A DNA stretch of 64,000 bases from Mangrovibacter plantisponsor (GTDB lineage Bacteria > Pseudomonadota > Gammaproteobacteria > Enterobacterales > Enterobacteriaceae): NCBI RefSeq assembly GCF_003182475.1, contig NZ_QGTS01000004.1, forward strand, positions 131,481-195,480, read 5' to 3'. Within the stretch, counting starts at the first letter, position 1. Each line of letters begins with the position of its first letter. Positions 24,597 to 35,819 of this stretch are shown piece by piece. Below the pieces are notes generated by a model that had not been told where the DNA came from, ran no database searches, and worked only from the letters and a program-made list of their open reading frames with translations. Made by a program: the position numbers and the translations under genes.

Positions 24597-25718
24597 TTAA
24601 TCCAGCCCAAGCACGCCACGCAGCAGTGCAAGGTCTTCCGCCAGGGCGGTAATCGGGCCTTTCAGGGCTTTGCGGTCGGCATCAGTCAGTTTTTCATAAC
24701 TTTCAAAACCATCTTTGGTGCGGTATTTCGCCAGAATGGTATCCACACGTTTAAAGTTATCGTCCACTTTTGCCAGCAGTTCCGGGTTGGCTTTGCTCAG
24801 TTGTGGGCGCAGCAGGTCGACAATTTTCTGGGAGCCATCTACGTTGGCCTGGAAATCCCACAAATCGGTGCGGCTGTAACGGTCTTCTTCACCACTGATT
24901 TTGCTGGAGGCCACTTCTTCAATCAGGTCTGCCGCACCACCGACAACTTTGCCTGGCGGGAATGCCAGTTCGGAAATGCGGGTTTGCAGATCCAGCACGT
25001 CTTTATACAACTGGTCTGCGTACGGAGTCATACCTTTGGTGGAATGGTCGCCAAACAGCGCTTTTTCCAGGCGGTGGAAGCCACTGAATTTCGGGTCTTC
25101 CGCTTTTTTCTCATAATCATCTTCACGGGCGTCAATGCTGCCATCCAGGTCAGAGAACAATTCAGCAATCGGCTCAATACGTTCATAGTGCTGGCGGGTT
25201 GGCGCATACAGTGCCTGCGCTTTCTCGATATCACCGGCTTTTACTGCATCGGTAAAGGCTTTAGTGCCAGTAACCAGCGCAGCAGTTTCAGACGTCACCC
25301 AGGCTTTGTACTGAGTAATAGCATTGCCCAGCGCCAGGATATTGTCTTTCGCGACGGGTTCTGCTGTGCCGTTCGCCCGCACAATCAGCTTACCTTTCGG
25401 GTTGGTCAGCAAGCCACAGGTCATTTCATATTCGCCGGGCTGCAGGTTGGCCGTCATTTTCTGGCTGAAGCCCGGAGCAATGTTTTCCCGCTCTTCGACC
25501 ACCATCACCCCTTTCAGGATTTCCCACTCCAACGCTTTCTGGCTGTGGTTCTGAATAAGAAATTGCGTTTTACCCGCATCTACAGTGATGCTCATTGGCT
25601 CACACTGTTTGTCATTAACGGTCACCTTAACCTGGGGAATATCCGCCGCCAGGGAAGTTGCGGAATAAAACAGCGCGGCTAAAGAAAGTGTCAGAGTGCT
25701 GTGTCGAAAATGTTTCAT
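24597..25718 (-). CDS. efeO: Iron uptake system periplasmic protein EfeO
   Basis: 373 aa from the ATG at 25718 ([25 protein letters not shown] signal peptide). An in-frame CTG at 25736 is rejected. N-terminal cupredoxin-like domain ([32 protein letters not shown]) and C-terminal M75/imelysin-like domain with the HxxE metal motif in RQHYERIEP. Delivers iron to EfeU. Length equals the E. coli protein. Confidence 0.96.
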   Translation of the reverse strand: MKHFRHSTLTLSLAALFYSATSLAADIPQVKVTVNDKQCEPMSITVDAGKTQFLIQNHSQKALEWEILKGVMVVEERENIAPGFSQKMTANLQPGEYEMTCGLLTNPKGKLIVRANGTAEPVAKDNILALGNAITQYKAWVTSETAALVTGTKAFTDAVKAGDIEKAQALYAPTRQHYERIEPIAELFSDLDGSIDAREDDYEKKAEDPKFSGFHRLEKALFGDHSTKGMTPYADQLYKDVLDLQTRISELAFPPGKVVGGAADLIEEVASSKISGEEDRYSRTDLWDFQANVDGSQKIVDLLRPQLSKANPELLAKVDDNFKRVDTILAKYRTKDGFESYEKLTDADRKALKGPITALAEDLALLRGVLGLD

Positions 25719-25758
25719 CAAACCCATCCCTATCAAAGTCAGAGTGCAAACAAGAAGA

Positions 25759-26592
25759 TTAACGAGTGCTCCGGGCAGGCTGTACTGCCGGGCGCGCAGG
25801 GAGAAAATAGAAAAACAGTGCGGGTATCAGGTAGAGGAAGTACACCGCCACCTCACTCACGCTGGGTGTTTCCTGGTAACCAAGCATGCCTTCCAGCAAA
25901 GTGCCAAACAGCGAGTGCGTGGAGAGCACGCCGCTCATATCAAATGCGATGTCCTGGAAGTAGTTCCAAATGCCCGCCTCGTGGAAAGCGCGAACAGCGC
26001 CTGCAGCCAACCCGGCAGCAACCAGTAAAATAAACAAGCTGGTCCATTTAAAGAACGCAGCCAGGTTCAGGCGAACACCGCCCCAGTAAATCATAAAGCC
26101 CAGTATCACCGCGGTTGCCAGACCAAGCATGGCGCCTAAAGGCGGCCATATTCCCAGGTCCTGCTGGAATGCAGCTAACAGGAAAAACACCGATTCCAGC
26201 CCTTCGCGAGCCACAGCGAAAAACACCATCAGTATTAATGCCCAGCTCTGGCCATTGTGCTTTTTCAGCGCAACTTCAACGGCCTGCTCAAGCTGAACTT
26301 TTACGTTACGGGCAACTTTGCGCATCCAGAACACCATCCAGGTGAGGATGACCACCGCAATAACCGCAACAATTGCTTCGAACAGCTCCTGTTGTTTCTG
26401 GGGAAATTCACCGGTGGTTTCGTTAATAACGATACCCAGCCCCAGGCACAACCCGGCCGCCAGCAGTACCCCTACCCACATAACACCTATCAAATTTCCG
26501 CGTTGGGTACGCTTCAGATAACTGGCAATCAGGCTCACGATCAAGGCGGCTTCCAGCCCTTCACGCAACATGATCAAAAAGGGGACAAACAT
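25759..26592 (-). CDS. efeU: Ferrous iron permease EfeU
   Basis: 277 aa, seven membrane helices, FTR1/OFeT family. Two iron-binding REGLE motifs: [10 protein letters not shown] (residues 8-17) and [10 protein letters not shown] (about 130). The frame is intact, unlike E. coli K-12, where efeU carries a frameshift. First gene of efeUOB; a Fur box lies about 58 bp upstream. Confidence 0.97.
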   Translation of the reverse strand: MFVPFLIMLREGLEAALIVSLIASYLKRTQRGNLIGVMWVGVLLAAGLCLGLGIVINETTGEFPQKQQELFEAIVAVIAVVILTWMVFWMRKVARNVKVQLEQAVEVALKKHNGQSWALILMVFFAVAREGLESVFFLLAAFQQDLGIWPPLGAMLGLATAVILGFMIYWGGVRLNLAAFFKWTSLFILLVAAGLAAGAVRAFHEAGIWNYFQDIAFDMSGVLSTHSLFGTLLEGMLGYQETPSVSEVAVYFLYLIPALFFYFLPARPAVQPARSTR

Positions 26593-26649
26593 GAATCACT
26601 CCCGGTGTGAAGAAACGAATCTTTGCAGTAAAGAAAAGTAAATGGCACT

Positions 26650-26668
26650 GATAGTGATTATCATTAGT
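26650..26668. promoter_or_regulatory. Fur box upstream of efeU
   Basis: GATAGTGATTATCATTAGT matches the 19-bp consensus GATAATGATTATCATTATC at 16 positions. efeUOB is Fur-repressed in E. coli, so iron starvation should induce it here. Confidence 0.85.
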
Positions 26669-26815
26669 CTTAATCGAAAAACAAGAGCGAATGTTAATTA
26701 AAATCGACTGAAACCAGAAAAATTTTGTCATTTGACAACAAACTGCCGTGGCTACGTAGCCAGCTACAACTAAAGTGCTATAAAAGACAGGCAAACCAGG
26801 GAACTGAGCCAGAAA

Positions 26816-26851
26816 AAAACAGGCCCGGCAAAATGCTGCCGGGCCTGTTTT
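26816..26851. terminator. Terminator of putP
   Basis: 14- to 15-bp stem AAACAGGCCCGGCA (26817-26830) with TGCCGGGCCTGTTT (26837-26850). The minus-strand reading ends in TTTTTT. It lies just behind the putP stop. Confidence 0.92.
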
Positions 26852-26875
26852 CAGGTGCTAAAACTGCAGAGTGAA

Positions 26876-28387
26876 TTAGCTGTCCGTTTGCAGAGAAACA
26901 GGTGCATCACCTTTGTAATGCGCATCTGCTTCAGCAAAACGTTTTGCCATGGCGCTGGACGGTGCTTTACCCAGCAGGCTGAACACCACAATCCCAATAC
27001 TTGCAAAGATGAAGCCGGGAATAATTTCGTACAGATCAAGCCAGGCGTTCTGTTTCCACACCACAACGGTAATGGCACCAATAATCATCCCGGCCAGTGC
27101 GCCGTTACGTGTCATACGGTTCCACATAACAGAGAACAGAACGACCGGGCCAAATGCCGCGCCGAAACCAGCCCAGGCATAGCTCACCAGCCCAAGCACA
27201 CGGTTTTCCGGGTTCGCCGCCAGAGCAATAGCCACCAGCGCCACCACCAGCACCATCAGGCGCCCGACCCACACCAGCTCACGCTGTGAAGCCCCTTTGC
27301 GCAAGAATGCTTTATACAGGTCTTCGGTAATCGCACTGGAGCACACCAGTAACTGGCAACTTAATGTCGACATCACCGCAGCCAGAATGGCTGAGAGCAG
27401 CACCCCGGCAACCCAGGGGTTGAACAATATTTGCGTCAATGCAATGAAGATGCGCTCACCATTCTGGTTAACGTCCCCTGCCTGAGCCGGGTTGTTCTGG
27501 AAGTAAGCAATACCGAAGAAGCCAACTGCAACCGCACCTGCCAGGCACAAGATCATCCATGCCATACCAATGCGACGTGCTTTAACAATGGTGTGATGCG
27601 AATCGGCGGCCATAAAACGCGCCAGGATATGTGGCTGGCCGAAATAACCAAGCCCCCAGCCCATCAGGGAAATAATGGCAACAAAGTTGAGCCCTTTAAG
27701 CATGTTGACGTTTTCTATGCTCTTCTGGCGAATCACTTCCAGTGAATCACCCAGTCCACCAACAGAGGCCACCACAATCACCGGCGTAATGATCAAAGCA
27801 AAAATCATCAAAGAGGCCTGAACGGTGTCAGTCCAGCTTACTGCCAGGAAGCCCCCAATCAGGGTGTAGAGAATGGTTGCTGCAGCCCCCGCCCACAAGG
27901 CGGTTTCATAGCTCATCCCGAAAGTGCTTTCGAACAAACGCGCGCCGGCGACAATACCAGAGGCACAATAGATGGTGAAAAACAGCAGGATAACCAGTGC
28001 AGAGATAATGCGCAGTGCGCGGCTGTTATCTTCAAAGCGTGCCGTGAAATAATCTGGCAAAGTCAGCGCGTTATTATTGTGCTCGGTATGGACACGTAAG
28101 CGCCCCGCCACCAGTTTCCAGTTAACCCAGGCACCAATAACCAGGCCAATGGCAATCCAGCTTTCTGAAATCCCGGACAGGAAAATCGCCCCCGGCAGCC
28201 CCATCAGTAACCAGCCACTCATATCTGAAGCGCCTGCAGATAACGCAGTAACCAGGCTTCCCAGACTACGGCCGCCCAGAATGTAATCGTCGAAGTTTTT
28301 CGTCGAACGCCAGGCAATAAACCCTATCAACAGCATCGCGCCAATGTAGATAAGGAAAGTCACCACCATTGGTGTACTCATAGACAT
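26876..28387 (-). CDS. putP: Sodium/proline symporter PutP
   Basis: 503 aa, SSS family, 13 membrane helices. Highly similar to the E. coli protein throughout (AWRSTKNFDDYILGGRSLGS, SAGASDMSGWLLMGLPGA, GWGLGYFGQPHILARF). Asp in ASDMSGW and Ser/Thr of helix 9 (MSTLSCQLLVCSSAITEDL) form the sodium site. Imports proline for PutA. AGGAGAAC 4 nt before the ATG. Divergent from putA and controlled by the shared region of PutA sites. Confidence 0.97.
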   Translation of the reverse strand: MSMSTPMVVTFLIYIGAMLLIGFIAWRSTKNFDDYILGGRSLGSLVTALSAGASDMSGWLLMGLPGAIFLSGISESWIAIGLVIGAWVNWKLVAGRLRVHTEHNNNALTLPDYFTARFEDNSRALRIISALVILLFFTIYCASGIVAGARLFESTFGMSYETALWAGAAATILYTLIGGFLAVSWTDTVQASLMIFALIITPVIVVASVGGLGDSLEVIRQKSIENVNMLKGLNFVAIISLMGWGLGYFGQPHILARFMAADSHHTIVKARRIGMAWMILCLAGAVAVGFFGIAYFQNNPAQAGDVNQNGERIFIALTQILFNPWVAGVLLSAILAAVMSTLSCQLLVCSSAITEDLYKAFLRKGASQRELVWVGRLMVLVVALVAIALAANPENRVLGLVSYAWAGFGAAFGPVVLFSVMWNRMTRNGALAGMIIGAITVVVWKQNAWLDLYEIIPGFIFASIGIVVFSLLGKAPSSAMAKRFAEADAHYKGDAPVSLQTDS

Positions 28388-28805
28388 TAAAGTTCTCCTG
28401 ATTATTATGCCGGGTTACACCCCGGATGGTTGCGCCGGAACGTGGTCGCAACCCTTGTTATCACTCTGCAACATTGTTAACGCAGCAGCCATTGTTGTGT
28501 TCACAATTGATTTAACACGGTGATTACAATTATTTCACCCCTGCCCAGGTGCTTTTTTGCCACCTGGTTGCACTCGCTCACACTTTCACGAGTTGCACCT
28601 TACAAAACTGCCACACAAACCACATAAAACAGACTTCACAGTGATCTTAAGCAATAAACATACCTGTTTTTTAGTTTTAACAAATCAGCATTTCTTAAGC
28701 TTGCAACCGAAATCACATTTAACAAGGTTGCACAAAGTTGCAACATAGAGGATATTGCCTGATAACTAACAATAACCGAACAATGCAAACACAGGAGTTG
28801 AGGGT
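28388..28805. promoter_or_regulatory. putP-putA control region with GTTGCA operator motifs
   Basis: 418-bp divergent intergenic region. GTTGCA or its complement occurs at 28467-28472, 28567-28572, 28592-28597, 28702-28707, 28727-28732 and 28737-28742. GTTGCA is the established hexamer recognised by the PutA ribbon-helix-helix domain. Proline-free PutA should bind these and repress both genes. The 28727-28742 pair lies closest to putA. Confidence 0.8.
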
Positions 28806-31800
28806 ATGGGAACCACCACTATGGGGGTGAAGCTGGACGAAGCAACCCGCGAACGCATCAAGACCGCTGCGTCACGTATTGATCGCACACCTCACTGGCT
28901 CATTAAGCAGGCAATTTTTAATTACCTTGAACGGCTGGAGAACAACGATGAGTTGCCTGAACTGCCGGCTTTACTGGCGGGTGCTGCGAACGAAAGCGAA
29001 GAACCGTCCGCAAGTGGTGATGACCAGCATCAACCCTTCCTCGAATTTGCCGAGCAAATATTACCACAATCTGTGACGCGAGCCGCAATTACTGCTGCAT
29101 GGCGGCGTCCGGAAACCGATGCCGTGCCAATGATTTTGGAACAGGCACGGTTATCAGGTGAGGTTTCCGGCCAGGTACATAAGCTTGCCTGGCAGCTGGC
29201 AGACAAACTTCGGAACCAAAAGAGTGCAAGCGGACGCGCCGGAATGGTGCAAGGTCTGCTCCAGGAGTTCTCACTTTCATCACAGGAAGGCGTGGCATTA
29301 ATGTGCCTTGCTGAAGCGTTATTACGTATTCCGGACAAAGCCACTCGTGATGCGCTGATCCGCGATAAAATCAGCAATGGTAACTGGCATTCTCACCTGG
29401 GCCGCAGCCCGTCTCTGTTTGTTAATGCTGCCACCTGGGGGTTACTGTTCACGGGCCGCCTGGTTGCCACCCATAACGAAGCGAATCTTTCCCACTCCCT
29501 TAACCGCATTATCAGTAAAAGTGGTGAGCCGCTGGTGCGTAAAGGTGTGGACATGGCGATGCGCCTGATGGGCGAACAGTTTGTTACTGGCGAAACCATT
29601 GCTGAAGCACTGGCCAATGCCCGGAAACTGGAAGAGAAAGGGTTCCGTTATTCCTACGACATGCTGGGTGAAGCCGCACTGACCGAAGCCGATGCGCAGG
29701 CCTATATGGTTTCCTACCAGCAGGCGATTCACGCAATTGGTAAAGCTTCCAATGGCCGTGGTATTTATGAAGGCCCGGGGATTTCAATCAAACTGTCTGC
29801 CCTGCATCCGCGTTACAGCCGGGCGCAGTATGACCGGATGATGGAAGAACTCTACCCGCGCCTGAAATCCCTCACCTTGCTGGCACGCCAGTATGACATC
29901 GGCATTAATATTGATGCCGAAGAAGCAGACCGGCTGGAAATATCGCTCGATTTGCTGGAAAAACTCTGTTTTGAACCGGAACTGGCGGGCTGGAACGGCA
30001 TTGGCTTCGTTATTCAGGCCTACCAGAAACGCTGCCCGTTTGTTATTGACTACCTGATTGACCTGGCAACCCGCAGCCGTCGCCGCCTGATGATCCGCCT
30101 GGTGAAAGGGGCTTACTGGGACAGCGAAATTAAACGTGCACAGCTCGACGGGCTGGAAGGTTACCCGGTTTATACCCGCAAAGTGTACACCGACGTTTCT
30201 TACCTGGCCTGCGCCCGCAAATTACTCTCAGTGCCGAACCTGATTTACCCGCAGTTCGCCACCCACAACGCCCATACGCTTTCGGCCATTTATCACCTGG
30301 CCGGGCAGAACTACTACCCCGGGCAATATGAGTTCCAGTGCCTGCACGGCATGGGTGAGCCACTGTATGACCAGGTGGTGGGCAAAATTGCCGAAGGCAA
30401 ACTTAACCGCCCATGCCGTATTTATGCACCCGTTGGCACCCATGAAACACTGCTGGCCTACCTGGTACGCCGCCTGCTGGAAAACGGGGCCAATACCTCC
30501 TTTGTTAACCGCATTGCCGACACCGCACTGCCAATTGACGAACTGGTAGCCGACCCGGTAGAAGCCGTTGAGAAACTGGCACATCAGGAAGGGTTACCCG
30601 GCTTACCTCACCCTAAAATCCCATTGCCGCGAGACCTCTACGGTAAAAACCGCCATAACTCGAACGGGCTGGATCTGGCAAACGAACACCGTCTGGCATC
30701 CCTCTCTTCTGCCCTGCTGAGCACCGCCGGTGAAAAATGGCGCGCGCTGCCAATACTGGAAGGTGATGTAACAGAAGGCGAACTCCAGCCGGTAATTAAC
30801 CCGGCAGAGCCTGCCGACACCGTGGGTTATGTTCGTGAGGCCAGCACAGAAGAAGTAGAGCTGGCACTGAATAACGCCGTCAATAATGCGCCTATCTGGT
30901 TTGCCACCCCGCCTGCTGAGCGTGCTGCCATTCTTGAGCGTGCCGCAGTGCTGATGGAAGACCAGCTACAGCCTCTGCTGGGGGTTCTGGTACGCGAAGC
31001 CGGTAAAACATTCGCCAACGCAATTGCTGAAGTGCGTGAAGCCGTGGACTTCCTGCGCTATTACGCAGACCAGGTGAAGCATGATTTCGATAATGAAACC
31101 CACCGCCCGCTAGGCCCGGTGGTGTGTATCAGCCCGTGGAACTTCCCGCTGGCCATTTTTACCGGGCAAATTGCTGCCGCACTGGCGGCAGGTAACAGTG
31201 TTCTGGCGAAACCTGCTGAACAGACACCGTTGATTGCCGCCCAGGCCATTCAAATTCTGTTGCAGGCAGGTGTGCCTGCCGGTGTGGTGCAGTTGTTGCC
31301 AGGCAGTGGTGAACGTGTTGGTGCACAGCTTACGGCAGATAACCGCGTACGCGCTGTCATGTTTACGGGCTCAACCGAAGTCGCCAGCCTGTTGCAACGC
31401 AGTATTGCCACCCGGCTCGACCCACAGGGCCGCCCAACACCACTGATAGCCGAAACCGGTGGCCTGAATGCCATGATTGTTGACTCATCGGCCCTGACTG
31501 AACAAGTAGTGATGGATGTGGTTGCTTCCGCATTTGACAGTGCAGGCCAGCGCTGTTCAGCACTGCGTGTGCTGTGTGTGCAGGAAGATGTTGCCGAACA
31601 CACACTGACCATGCTCAAAGGCGCCATGGCTGAATGCCGGATGGGTAACCCGGGCCGCCTGACTACCGATATTGGACCGGTGATTGATGCCGAGGCCAAA
31701 GCCAATATTGAACAGCATATTCAGGCAATGCGCAGTAAAGGTCATACCGTTTTTCAGGCCGTGCGTAGCAACAGCGATGATGCCCGTGAATGGCAAAGTG

Positions 31801-32768
31801 GCACATTTGTTCCGCCGACACTGATTGAACTCAACAGTTTTGATGAACTGCAGCGTGAGATCTTCGGGCCGGTTCTGCATGTGGTGCGCTATAACCGTAA
31901 CAGCCTTAGCAGCCTGGTTGAGCAAATTAATTCTGCCGGTTATGGCCTGACACTCGGGGTGCATACCCGTATTGACGAAACTATTGCTCAGGTAACGGGC
32001 TCTGCCCATGTCGGGAACATGTATGTTAACCGCAATATGGTAGGGGCTGTGGTTGGTGTTCAGCCGTTTGGTGGTGAAGGGTTGTCCGGCACCGGTCCCA
32101 AAGCAGGTGGCCCGTTGTACCTGTACCGGTTGCTGTCTCACCGCCCGGAAACTGCCGTACTGGTAACGCTTTCGCGTGATGACACACAACTGGCCACCGA
32201 AGCAGGCAGCAAACAAGCTGTCCAGGCGGCACATACTGCACTCACTGAGTGGGCTGCAGGCAAGCCTGAACTGGCGGCACTCTGTGCTCAATTTGGTGAA
32301 CAGGCTCAGAGTGGTACCCGCCGCCTGTTACCCGGGCCAACTGGTGAGCGCAATGCATACTTGTTGTTGCCGCGGGATACTGTGTTGTGTATGGCAGATA
32401 ATGAACAGGATGCACTGGTGCAACTGGCAGCGGTTACCAGTGTAGGTTGCCAGGTGTTGTGGCCGGATGATGCATTGCACCAGCAACTGGTCAAACAGTT
32501 GCCCAAAGAAGTTGCTGCGCATATCACTTTTACGGGTACAGATGCGCTGGCAGATGCACATTATGATGCGGTAATTTTCCACGGTGACTCGGACCAACTG
32601 CGTGACCTCTGTGTCACCGTTGCCAACCGTGCCGGGGCGATTGTTTCGGTACAGGGTTTTGCCCGTGGGGAAACCAACATTCTGTTGGAACGCCTGTATG
32701 TAGAACGCTCATTGAGTGTCAACACTGCGGCAGCCGGTGGTAATGCCAGCCTGATGACCATTGGCTAA
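28806..32768 (+). CDS. putA: Trifunctional proline utilisation protein PutA
   Basis: 1320 aa. Ribbon-helix-helix repressor domain (residues 1-47, [24 protein letters not shown]), dimerisation arm, FAD proline dehydrogenase barrel (about 260-610, [34 protein letters not shown]), then NAD P5C/glutamate semialdehyde dehydrogenase (about 640-1120) with catalytic Cys in [14 protein letters not shown] and Glu in IAETGGLN, and the C-terminal tail. Oxidises proline to glutamate at the inner membrane and represses put genes when proline is low. Colinear with E. coli PutA. Confidence 0.98.
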   Translation: MGTTTMGVKLDEATRERIKTAASRIDRTPHWLIKQAIFNYLERLENNDELPELPALLAGAANESEEPSASGDDQHQPFLEFAEQILPQSVTRAAITAAWRRPETDAVPMILEQARLSGEVSGQVHKLAWQLADKLRNQKSASGRAGMVQGLLQEFSLSSQEGVALMCLAEALLRIPDKATRDALIRDKISNGNWHSHLGRSPSLFVNAATWGLLFTGRLVATHNEANLSHSLNRIISKSGEPLVRKGVDMAMRLMGEQFVTGETIAEALANARKLEEKGFRYSYDMLGEAALTEADAQAYMVSYQQAIHAIGKASNGRGIYEGPGISIKLSALHPRYSRAQYDRMMEELYPRLKSLTLLARQYDIGINIDAEEADRLEISLDLLEKLCFEPELAGWNGIGFVIQAYQKRCPFVIDYLIDLATRSRRRLMIRLVKGAYWDSEIKRAQLDGLEGYPVYTRKVYTDVSYLACARKLLSVPNLIYPQFATHNAHTLSAIYHLAGQNYYPGQYEFQCLHGMGEPLYDQVVGKIAEGKLNRPCRIYAPVGTHETLLAYLVRRLLENGANTSFVNRIADTALPIDELVADPVEAVEKLAHQEGLPGLPHPKIPLPRDLYGKNRHNSNGLDLANEHRLASLSSALLSTAGEKWRALPILEGDVTEGELQPVINPAEPADTVGYVREASTEEVELALNNAVNNAPIWFATPPAERAAILERAAVLMEDQLQPLLGVLVREAGKTFANAIAEVREAVDFLRYYADQVKHDFDNETHRPLGPVVCISPWNFPLAIFTGQIAAALAAGNSVLAKPAEQTPLIAAQAIQILLQAGVPAGVVQLLPGSGERVGAQLTADNRVRAVMFTGSTEVASLLQRSIATRLDPQGRPTPLIAETGGLNAMIVDSSALTEQVVMDVVASAFDSAGQRCSALRVLCVQEDVAEHTLTMLKGAMAECRMGNPGRLTTDIGPVIDAEAKANIEQHIQAMRSKGHTVFQAVRSNSDDAREWQSGTFVPPTLIELNSFDELQREIFGPVLHVVRYNRNSLSSLVEQINSAGYGLTLGVHTRIDETIAQVTGSAHVGNMYVNRNMVGAVVGVQPFGGEGLSGTGPKAGGPLYLYRLLSHRPETAVLVTLSRDDTQLATEAGSKQAVQAAHTALTEWAAGKPELAALCAQFGEQAQSGTRRLLPGPTGERNAYLLLPRDTVLCMADNEQDALVQLAAVTSVGCQVLWPDDALHQQLVKQLPKEVAAHITFTGTDALADAHYDAVIFHGDSDQLRDLCVTVANRAGAIVSVQGFARGETNILLERLYVERSLSVNTAAAGGNASLMTIG

Positions 32769-32851
32769 ACAGCAGGTTACCCGTGAACCCTGAGCGGCAA
32801 AGGGTTGCCGCGTGGGTTCAAATAGCCAGCTCACGTATCACGACTAATAAG

Positions 32852-32881
32852 AAAACGCCCTCAAGTCTGAGGGCGTTTTTA
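32852..32881. terminator. Terminator between putA and tmaR
   Basis: 12-bp stem AAAACGCCCTCA (32852-32863) with TGAGGGCGTTTT (32868-32879) and further Ts. Serves putA and probably the convergent tmaR. Confidence 0.93.
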
Positions 32882-32921
32882 TTTATCTGTTGTACGTAAG
32901 CCTGGCTTACGGCTCTCAGAC

Positions 32922-33254
32922 TCAGGCTTTAGGTTCAGCTTCTTTCAGCTCACCCATCACTTTGAGTTTTTTAGAGATATCACGGCGTTCTTTCGAAATT
33001 TCCGCATTTTTGATGATGTAGTCATCAACACGGTCTTCATAGTCGCTTTTCATGCTGGCGATAATGCCCTGAATAGCTTCAACACTCATACCTGGTTTGA
33101 TGTAATCGCTCAGGTTATCAAGCAACAAGACACGTTTTTGGTTGTCGCGGATTTTCTTCTCAACGTCCTGGATTTCACGTTGCAGTTTGTTTTTACGACG
33201 ATTCAGACGCACAAACTCCAGCACATCCTGGAATGAAGGTTTGGTATTTTCCAT
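32922..33254 (-). CDS. tmaR: PTS regulator TmaR (YeeX)
   Basis: 110 aa from the ATG at 33254 (AGGGG 7 nt upstream). An in-frame GTG 6 nt earlier is rejected. DUF496 coiled-coil protein ([22 protein letters not shown]). It forms polar clusters in E. coli and controls localisation and activity of PTS enzyme I. Tyr72, the phosphorylated residue in E. coli, is conserved (KSDYEDR). Nearly identical to the E. coli protein except near the C-terminus. Confidence 0.96.
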   Translation of the reverse strand: MENTKPSFQDVLEFVRLNRRKNKLQREIQDVEKKIRDNQKRVLLLDNLSDYIKPGMSVEAIQGIIASMKSDYEDRVDDYIIKNAEISKERRDISKKLKVMGELKEAEPKA

Positions 33255-33430
33255 TTTCACACCCCTAATAATTAAGTCTCGGATTCGTTCAGAACGACCG
33301 CCTTGCCTTTAAAATACTGACTGAGGCCGTCGATGACAATGCTTTTACGGGTTCACCCTCTTTCAGCCATCATAACCGTAAATAGTGCTGAATCGAAACA
33401 AGCTACCACTATTTTGCGACTGGTTGCAGG

Positions 33431-34489
33431 TTATTTGCGCAATGCTTTACAGATTAATTGCGACAGCAACTCCAGTTGGCGCGCCAGTTCCAGGTTAAGC
33501 CAGACATAGCCATGAATGGATGTTTCCTGTAGTGCGCCGGGTGGTTGTTGCTGCATCAGCTCACGCAGTTCGGCAATGATTTCCGTAAGACGTTCACTGT
33601 TGGCTTTGACCGGCAAAGGGTTGCCCTCATATAACGCCTGTGAAATTGAAGTAAGCGTGGTATGGGTCAGCGCCTGGGCATCGCGCAGCTTGCGTGAATT
33701 AATCATTAAAAAGTGGCTTTCCCGGGAGGCCCAGTGCGCATTTGTTTGTAACTCCAGCGTGCAGATCATATTGCGACTGATAGTCTGAATCGCTTCGAAA
33801 ATACTTTTCTGTATATGGGTTTCTTTGCTGGCGGGGGTTATCAGTGCGCGGAACTTCACAACATTATTCAGCATCCGGTTAAGGTGGCGTTCAAGCCGGG
33901 GGCGCTCAACCAGGTTTGGCGAAACACTGGTCTGATACAGATTACTGAAGGTATGAATGTATTCAGCCATTTGTATACGCCAGTGAATAAATGCCCGCTG
34001 CGGGTACAAGCTGGTGAACAACATAGCCAGCAGTGAACCAAAGATGACATCGCCACTGCGCCACAGCGCCGTTGCCATATCACCCGGGGGTGCCCCTACC
34101 ACAACCGAAAGCGTAATGCCGATTAGCAGTGCCTGGTATGGCCGTTTACCCAGAGCAAGATAACCACAGATAAACATCGCCATACCACACCACAGAAACA
34201 TCAGCGGCAGTGAATACAGCTCCAGCTTCAGGGCAACCAGGCCGAGTGTGGCACCAAAAACAGTACCGCCAATACGTTGAAAAGCGCGTGGTACCACGTT
34301 TCCCCAAAAAGAGATTGGCCCCATCACGACAACCAGCGTAATCAGAGGCCAGGTGCCTTCGGGAATATTCAGCATTCGTACCAGAATAAAAGCCAGCACA
34401 AAAGCGACAGCAATGCGAATGCCGTGCACCAGCCGGTAATGGCGGTAGATACGGATCTCAAATGGTGTTAATGACTTGTCGGGACGCAC
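33431..34489 (-). CDS. yeeA: FUSC-family inner-membrane protein YeeA
   Basis: 352 aa with a GTG start (GTGCGTCCC; GGAG 8 nt upstream), matching the E. coli start MRADKSL. N-terminal membrane domain of six helices (VAFVLAFILVRMLNIPEGTWPLITL, GTVFGATLGLVAL, AMFICGYLALGKRPYQALLIG), then a cytoplasmic helical domain. Related to aromatic acid exporter/FUSC proteins, transport substrate unknown. Order tmaR-yeeA-sbmC is as in E. coli. Confidence 0.94.
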   Translation of the reverse strand: MRPDKSLTPFEIRIYRHYRLVHGIRIAVAFVLAFILVRMLNIPEGTWPLITLVVVMGPISFWGNVVPRAFQRIGGTVFGATLGLVALKLELYSLPLMFLWCGMAMFICGYLALGKRPYQALLIGITLSVVVGAPPGDMATALWRSGDVIFGSLLAMLFTSLYPQRAFIHWRIQMAEYIHTFSNLYQTSVSPNLVERPRLERHLNRMLNNVVKFRALITPASKETHIQKSIFEAIQTISRNMICTLELQTNAHWASRESHFLMINSRKLRDAQALTHTTLTSISQALYEGNPLPVKANSERLTEIIAELRELMQQQPPGALQETSIHGYVWLNLELARQLELLSQLICKALRK

Positions 34490-34718
34490 ACCCGCTCTCC
34501 AGAATACAAAAAGCGCAATTGTACTCTCTTTTTCTCAATGCTCATCCCCATTGTTACAAACAGCAGCATATTTTTTGCAACCGAAATTGACCGGGCGAAG
34601 GGGTTTTGTAGTTAAAAAAAGGCAGGTTTATGAAAAAACAGACTTCAGGGGCATCGCTGGTGAAGTTTTTCACCCGGCAACAGTGCAATAGCTGTTACCG
34701 GGTGTTGAACACCCAACG

Positions 34719-35195
34719 TTATACGGGTTCTGATTTACTCGTCACCGGGACATACATATCAATCATCCAGGTTCCTGTTTGAGAGCCATCGCTCTGGTAA
34801 ACTTCATAGCAGGGTTTGGCATCCATTTGGTAATGGTTGTCCTGCAAGAGTTGCGTAAAAAACGCCCGCCATGGTGTTTCGAAGTCGTTATTCTCGACCT
34901 GTACAGAGGCCACGGCATAAGTTCCCCCTGCCAGCGCGGTACAAATTACCCCTTCACTTGCTGGTGGAACAACAAAATCAGCATTCACCCGAATAAAAGT
35001 TGAACAACGCAGTTTTTCTGGCGGAACCACATCGGGGTTATCGTAATAAGCGGCAACCCACTCTTCCGGATCCAGTTGCTGGGTACGTACCCATAACATG
35101 AGCTGATCAAACCCTTGCTTTACCGTAACATCCCAGGGGCCAACCAGATGAAAGCCGGCAACATGGCGCACAGGCACATCACGAATCTGGTACAT
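34719..35195 (-). CDS. sbmC: DNA gyrase inhibitor SbmC (GyrI-like)
   Basis: 158 aa, GyrI-like/SOUL-type small-molecule-binding fold. Strong match to E. coli SbmC: RHVAGFHLVGPWDVTVKQGF, WVAAYYDNPDVVPPEKLRC, GGTYAVASVQV, KPCYEVY. Protects gyrase against toxins such as microcin B17 and CcdB. AGGAG 6 nt before the ATG. E. coli sbmC is LexA-controlled, but no CTGT-N8-ACAG box was seen in the 144 bp upstream. Confidence 0.94.
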   Translation of the reverse strand: MYQIRDVPVRHVAGFHLVGPWDVTVKQGFDQLMLWVRTQQLDPEEWVAAYYDNPDVVPPEKLRCSTFIRVNADFVVPPASEGVICTALAGGTYAVASVQVENNDFETPWRAFFTQLLQDNHYQMDAKPCYEVYQSDGSQTGTWMIDMYVPVTSKSEPV

Positions 35196-35339
35196 GCTAC
35201 TCTCCTGTTAAACCCGACACACTTGCCACTGAGTTAAGCAAATGCTGAGCAAAACACCACCGTTCAGGGTGAAAACCATGAAGGGCATCGCTTTTCATTA
35301 CAGGTTACGGCTGTCTTGCGCAGGCCTGTGAGATCCTGG

Positions 35340-35819
35340 TTATCGATGGTTGCCCATATAGGTTTTTTTATTGTCAAACAGGCTATCCCAGCTATCAATA
35401 TAGCCATCCACCTTTGCCTTAAGTACTTCATAATGCGGCGATGTCTGGAAAATAACTATTTCGTTCCCGCTTACCGCACGCCAACTGTAGTTAAAAACAG
35501 TAAAACCACGTTGTTGCTGATTATAAGTATTCAGACTGCTTTGTTTATCGCCTGTATTTAGTTGATGGCGTGTATGCACCAGGTAAATAATTTGGTTCAT
35601 AAAACTCAGTTGCCGTGCACTTACCACCCAACGGCTACCTGTCTGGGTATCCGTCTCTACCATATGTAATACACCCCAGCGGCACACCCCTTCATAGTGG
35701 GCACTCCCCGCATTAAGGGTCATTTCATAGTTGCAGCCCATACCATTAAAATAAGGCACAGCAAACATTATGCAGGCGACTCCCATCATGGATAACGCAG
35801 CAACTGTTCTTTTCTTCAT
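35340..35819 (-). CDS. FidL-like membrane protein
   Basis: 159 aa. One N-terminal membrane helix (VAALSMMGVACIMFAVPYF), then a beta-rich periplasmic domain (MTLNAGSAHYEGVCRWG, VVSARQLSFMNQIIYLVHT, FNYSWRAVSGNEIVIF). Two cysteines bracket the first part. Resembles FidL of Salmonella, the partner encoded with the ToxR-like regulator MarT. Its ATG overlaps the upstream regulator stop by 4 bases. Probably modulates the regulator in the inner membrane; that is inference. Confidence 0.75.
   Translation of the reverse strand: MKKRTVAALSMMGVACIMFAVPYFNGMGCNYEMTLNAGSAHYEGVCRWGVLHMVETDTQTGSRWVVSARQLSFMNQIIYLVHTRHQLNTGDKQSSLNTYNQQQRGFTVFNYSWRAVSGNEIVIFQTSPHYEVLKAKVDGYIDSWDSLFDNKKTYMGNHR

Noticed and set aside
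28806-32768. Long antisense ORFs within putA, lsrA, efeO and hisD
   Set aside because: They mirror the codon structure of strongly conserved genes on the other strand and have no independent start signals.
34671-34704. Dyad CACCCGGcAACAG / CTGTTaCCGGGTG behind sbmC as a terminator
   Set aside because: No T-tract follows in the direction of sbmC transcription; left out as a functional call.
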